Assembly: GCA_947072905.1 (NCBI GenBank) | Contig: CAMTKF010000018.1 | Span: 1 to 44,491 of the forward strand | Direction of reading: 5' to 3' | Source: an uncultured Bacteroidales bacterium | GTDB lineage: Bacteria > Bacteroidota > Bacteroidia > Bacteroidales > Muribaculaceae | Length of the DNA stretch: 44,491 nucleotides | Position numbers and translations under genes: made by a program | Notes under the pieces: model-generated | Told to the model about the DNA's origin: nothing | What the model saw: only the letters and a program-made list of their open reading frames with translations | The model's database searches: none | Shown: one piece after another, positions 41,755 to 44,491 of the stretch | Numbering within the stretch: the stretch's first letter is position 1 | How the letters are laid out: each line of letters opens with the position of its first letter

Positions 41755-44136
41755 ATGAACCATGCATTCCTTATGAGCTGCGCAGCTGCAGCTTGTCTTT
41801 CATTCACATCGAATGCCGCCGAACCTTCGGGTTACTATTCTTCCTGCGAAGGAAAAAGCGGCGCCGCCCTACTGTCTCAGCTGCATCAGGTTGTCGGAAA
41901 TCCCCATGTGGTGAGCTACGACGGCTTGTGGACTCTTTTCAACACCTCTGATATCACCCCCAACGGCTACATCTGGGATATGTATTCCACCAAGCAGTGG
42001 TCTCCCGGCAAGTCGAAGTGCGGAAACTACCAGAACGTGGGCGATTGCTACAACCGCGAGCACTCCATGCCCAAGAGCTGGTTTGACGACGCCAAGCCCA
42101 TGTACTCCGACGCTTACCACCTGTACCCCACCGACGGTAAGGTGAACGGACAGCGAGGCAACCATCCCTTCGGCGAATGTGCCAACGGCACCACCCTGCC
42201 CGGCAACGGCAACGTTAAGGCCCTCGGCAAACTCGGCACATCTACCTTCTCCGGTTATTCAGGCACAGTATTCGAACCCGACGACCAGTACAAAGGCGAC
42301 TTTGCCCGCTCTTACTTCTACATGGCTGCCGCCTACAACAGCAAGATAAGCAACTGGAACTCAGACATGCTCGCCCACAACAAATATCCCGTGTTTTCCA
42401 CATGGGCTTGCGAGCTGCTGCTCAAATGGCACCGCCAGGACCCTGTGAGCCAGAAGGAACTCGACCGCAATGAGGTGGTGGCTGCCAAGCAAGGCAACCG
42501 CAACCCCTTTATCGACCATCCCGACCTGGTGGAGCACATCTGGGGCGACAAGAAGACTACAGGTTGGTCTGTAAATATCTCACAGACACCTGAGCTTACA
42601 CTGCCCGTAGAGGGATATGTCCTCGACCTCGGCGCCACCGTCGCAGGCCACTCTGTAAGCGCGCCTGTGACCATCAAGGGCTTGGCTCTGGAAGGCAACG
42701 TATCGCTGGCTGCCTCGGGCAACGGATTCAGTGTTTCGCCTGCGAGCCTGTCGTCTTCGGCTGTTTGCTCCACCGACGGAGCCGTTGCCACCGTGACCTA
42801 TGATGCTTCCGCCTCAGGCAAAGCCTCGGGACAACTCACAATCAAGGCCGGCGACATCACCCGCACCGTAGCACTCAGCGCTACCGTCACCACCTCGCTG
42901 CCCGCCGGACCCGTGACTGCCGTTAACGACGAAATGTTTGTGGCCACATGGTCGTACATAGGCGATGCCGACGCCCAGGGCAAGTACACCCTCGATGTGC
43001 GCACCGCCAACACTTCGCTGGCCGGCTATCCCCGCAAGGTCGATGCCACAAATGCGTCGTTCACCGTCACCGACCTCGAACCCTCAACCACATACGTATA
43101 TACCGTAAGTTCTCAGAATCTGGTATCAGAGCCTGTAAGCGTCACAACTCTGGCTCCGCAGACCTCAATCGAGCTGCTCTTTGACGGCGAACTCAGTTTC
43201 ATCGCCACCTCGGGCACTCCCTCTGATGTGGCCGAACTGCTCGTGGAAACCAAGAATATCAGTGGCACTATCGACGTTAAGGTAGCCGAGCCTTTTGAAG
43301 TCTCCACCGACAAGCACAGCTGGGCCACAACAACATCGCTGGCCCTTGACGAAGACCGCTTCTACCTGCGTGTCAACGCCTCACAACCCGGTAACTACAT
43401 GAGCTCTATCGTGGTATCGTGCGGCAGCTACTCTAACGACGATGCCGAATGCTTCGCCACCGTAACCAACGAAAGCGGTTTCACCGAAGACTTCTCTACC
43501 GACGATCCTCAGGGCACATACAACACCCACGACCAGCAATGTCGCTATCTGTGGCGCTTCAGCAATGCCGGTATGTGGGATAATGAAGGTGTCACCGGCC
43601 AGGGTGTGCGCATGGGTAAGAACAGCGATTCGATGATCGAAATGCTCGAGAATTATCCCTACGGATTCGGCGTTGTTACCCTCTACACACGCATGTGGAG
43701 TGCCAAGGAAGGCGCATGCACCTACGAACTCGAATACTCTGCCGACAACGGCAGCACATGGAAATCGGCCGGTACAGGCAATGTGACCACCACAGACTAT
43801 GCCGCTCAGAACTTCACAGTGAACGTGGCCGGAGAAGCCCGTCTGCGTGTGCGTCAGACCTCGGGAGCACGCTTCCTCATCGACGACATCGAGGCAAGCA
43901 AGTACAGCATGCTCGTACCCGACTTTGCCGCCGACTACCACAGCTGGGATGCCTACTGCCTTAACGGCATGCTCGTGATTGAGTCGTCAAGCGACATCGA
44001 CATCAAGATCTACGCCCTCGACGGCACCGAAATCGCCCACGAACCCATCTCCGCCGGTACCGTGAGCATCGACCTCCCCGCCGGCCTCTACATCGTAGCC
44101 GCCGACAACTTCGCCCGCCGCGTGGTGGTGAAGTGA
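41755..44136 (+). CDS. Secreted endonuclease I with C-terminal adhesive and sorting domains
   Basis: A 793-aa exported nuclease. A signal peptide is followed by an endonuclease I (EndA/NucM) domain at about 25-270 with the catalytic strings NREHSMPKSWF (His103) and YHLYPTDGKVNGQRGNHPFG (Asn136). The rest consists of Ig-like beta domains (about 280-380), a fibronectin III-like region (about 385-470: ATWSYIGDADAQGKYTLDVR, LEPSTTYVYTVSSQN), and a jelly-roll-like segment (600-720). The C-terminal tail IKIYALDGTEIA...LPAGLYIVAADNFARRVVVK has the T9SS type A sorting pattern. Likely a surface or released DNase for extracellular DNA use (inference). Confidence 0.92.
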   Translation: MNHAFLMSCAAAACLSFTSNAAEPSGYYSSCEGKSGAALLSQLHQVVGNPHVVSYDGLWTLFNTSDITPNGYIWDMYSTKQWSPGKSKCGNYQNVGDCYNREHSMPKSWFDDAKPMYSDAYHLYPTDGKVNGQRGNHPFGECANGTTLPGNGNVKALGKLGTSTFSGYSGTVFEPDDQYKGDFARSYFYMAAAYNSKISNWNSDMLAHNKYPVFSTWACELLLKWHRQDPVSQKELDRNEVVAAKQGNRNPFIDHPDLVEHIWGDKKTTGWSVNISQTPELTLPVEGYVLDLGATVAGHSVSAPVTIKGLALEGNVSLAASGNGFSVSPASLSSSAVCSTDGAVATVTYDASASGKASGQLTIKAGDITRTVALSATVTTSLPAGPVTAVNDEMFVATWSYIGDADAQGKYTLDVRTANTSLAGYPRKVDATNASFTVTDLEPSTTYVYTVSSQNLVSEPVSVTTLAPQTSIELLFDGELSFIATSGTPSDVAELLVETKNISGTIDVKVAEPFEVSTDKHSWATTTSLALDEDRFYLRVNASQPGNYMSSIVVSCGSYSNDDAECFATVTNESGFTEDFSTDDPQGTYNTHDQQCRYLWRFSNAGMWDNEGVTGQGVRMGKNSDSMIEMLENYPYGFGVVTLYTRMWSAKEGACTYELEYSADNGSTWKSAGTGNVTTTDYAAQNFTVNVAGEARLRVRQTSGARFLIDDIEASKYSMLVPDFAADYHSWDAYCLNGMLVIESSSDIDIKIYALDGTEIAHEPISAGTVSIDLPAGLYIVAADNFARRVVVK

Positions 44137-44141
44137 TCGGG

Positions 44142-44164
44142 AGCGTAAGCCTAAGGCTTGCGCT
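44142..44164 (+). terminator. First stem-loop after the endonuclease gene
   Basis: Arms AGCGTAAGCC (44142-44151) and GGCTTGCGCT (44155-44164) pair fully with one G-U and a 3-nt loop, 5 bp after the stop. There is no T-run. Confidence 0.5.
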
Positions 44165-44191
44165 GAATAAGAAATAATAAAAACATAAATT

Positions 44192-44240
44192 AACTATCGC
44201 AAGTCTTTTGAGCGTAAGTCTCCGGCTTGCGATAGTTTTT
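44192..44240 (+). terminator. Terminator of the hydrolase-endonuclease operon
   Basis: Arms AACTATCGCAAG (44192-44203) and CTTGCGATAGTT (44226-44237) form a perfect 12-bp stem followed by TTT. The loop contains AGCGTAAGTC, a near copy of the first hairpin's left arm. Confidence 0.75.
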
Positions 44241-44271
44241 AATTATTACTGTCCGCTAAACAGTAATAATT
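44241..44271. repeat. Third stem-loop, AT-rich
   Basis: Arms AATTATTACTG (44241-44251) and CAGTAATAATT (44261-44271) form a perfect 11-bp inverted repeat with a 9-nt loop. Its function is unknown. Confidence 0.6.
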
Positions 44272-44313
44272 GACAAAGTATTTCCGTTTTTCCGAAAACA
44301 AATTACATCGCAA

Positions 44314-44491
44314 GGCATACACGGAAAGCCGTCTCAGTCAATCGTGGGTGGGTGTTGCAGAACCTCGCTCCCAAGAATATGGCATCCGCAGGAAGCCTGT
44401 AAACTCGTAGCGCGGGCATGCCCGGTAGTGTATCCAAAAGTTTTGAGGCATTCGCAGAAAGCCGATTATAAAGGCAACCCCTATATAGACG
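44314..44491. repeat. Palindromic intergenic repeat, copy D (truncated by window end)
   Basis: It contains the block CGCTCCCAAGAATATGGC... (44366-44387), which is copy B's 24826-24847 inverted (21 of 22). Next is an outer left arm as in copy C (44379-44407, GGCATCCGCAGGAAGCCTG), then GGGCATGCCCGG. The unit 44447-44470 is identical over 24 bp to 10125-10148 of copy A. Confidence 0.75.

Larger units (their letters stand above)
44137..44491. other. Right-edge intergenic region: stem-loops and repeat copy D
   Basis: No gene. It holds three consecutive hairpins (44142-44271) followed by palindromic repeat copy D, cut by the window end. Confidence 0.65.

Overview
The window is chromosomal DNA of a Bacteroidales bacterium, most likely Muribaculaceae-like (inferred). 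The reasons are the recurrent TAnnTTTGC promoter element in front of nearly every operon, the absence of obvious Shine-Dalgarno sequences, SPII lipoboxes, T9SS-type sorting domains, gldE/gldD, fimbrillin-type lipoproteins, DUF4834, and a KorAB 2-oxoacid:ferredoxin oxidoreductase. No rRNA, tRNA, IS transposase or CRISPR array is visible.

Layout. 1-316: a strong leftward promoter, possibly of an rRNA operon lying outside the window, then a terminator. 317-2769 (-): two secreted proteins, one with a BACON-like domain and one a short protein with a T9SS-type tail. 3061-4837 (-): serS and a YqeY-like protein. 4987-7444 (+): gldE, gldD and a phosphopantetheinyl transferase joined by ATGA overlaps, convergent with upp (-). 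8269-10085 (+): panB and an outer-membrane phospholipase A. 10489-12570 (-): glgB. 12782-15244 (+): phosphatidylserine decarboxylase, pssA, DUF4834 and DUF2461. 15445-21581 (+): a complete RND efflux operon behind a palindromic operator candidate. 21730-22515 (+): a divergent LpxA-family acyltransferase. 22613-24736 (-): a fimbrillin-like lipoprotein and a DUF5119 lipoprotein. 25333-27573 (-): pnp. 27700-32932 (-): rimP-nusA-infB-folK with a terminator-like hairpin in its leader. 33527-36390 (-): korA-korB. 36658-38698 (+): a three-gene island with a phage-type (SU10/DUF5309-like) major capsid protein. 38664-40484 (-): Na/Pi cotransporter. 40617-44136 (+): an SGNH hydrolase and a secreted endonuclease I.

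Most genes are housekeeping. Two things stand out. The first is the solitary capsid-like cassette (57-aa acidic protein, 414-aa capsid-like protein, 184-aa unknown). It sits between metabolic genes with its own promoter and with no terminase, portal, tail or integrase nearby. It could be a domesticated capsid or nanocompartment, or a phage remnant kept intact. The second is a family of nested palindromic intergenic repeats (about 10.09-10.28, 24.83-25.24, 33.17-33.50 and 44.31-44.49 kb) that share arms and sub-blocks in different arrangements. The best-formed copy is 251 bp long with 29-bp near-perfect terminal inverted repeats and no transposase.

Regulatory signals of interest are the attenuator-like hairpin before rimP, the 12-bp-arm palindrome before the RND operon, a duplicated promoter around a perfect palindrome before upp, and a C8 tract upstream of the BACON/T9SS pair. 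All assignments were made by eye from motifs and family knowledge; no database search was run.
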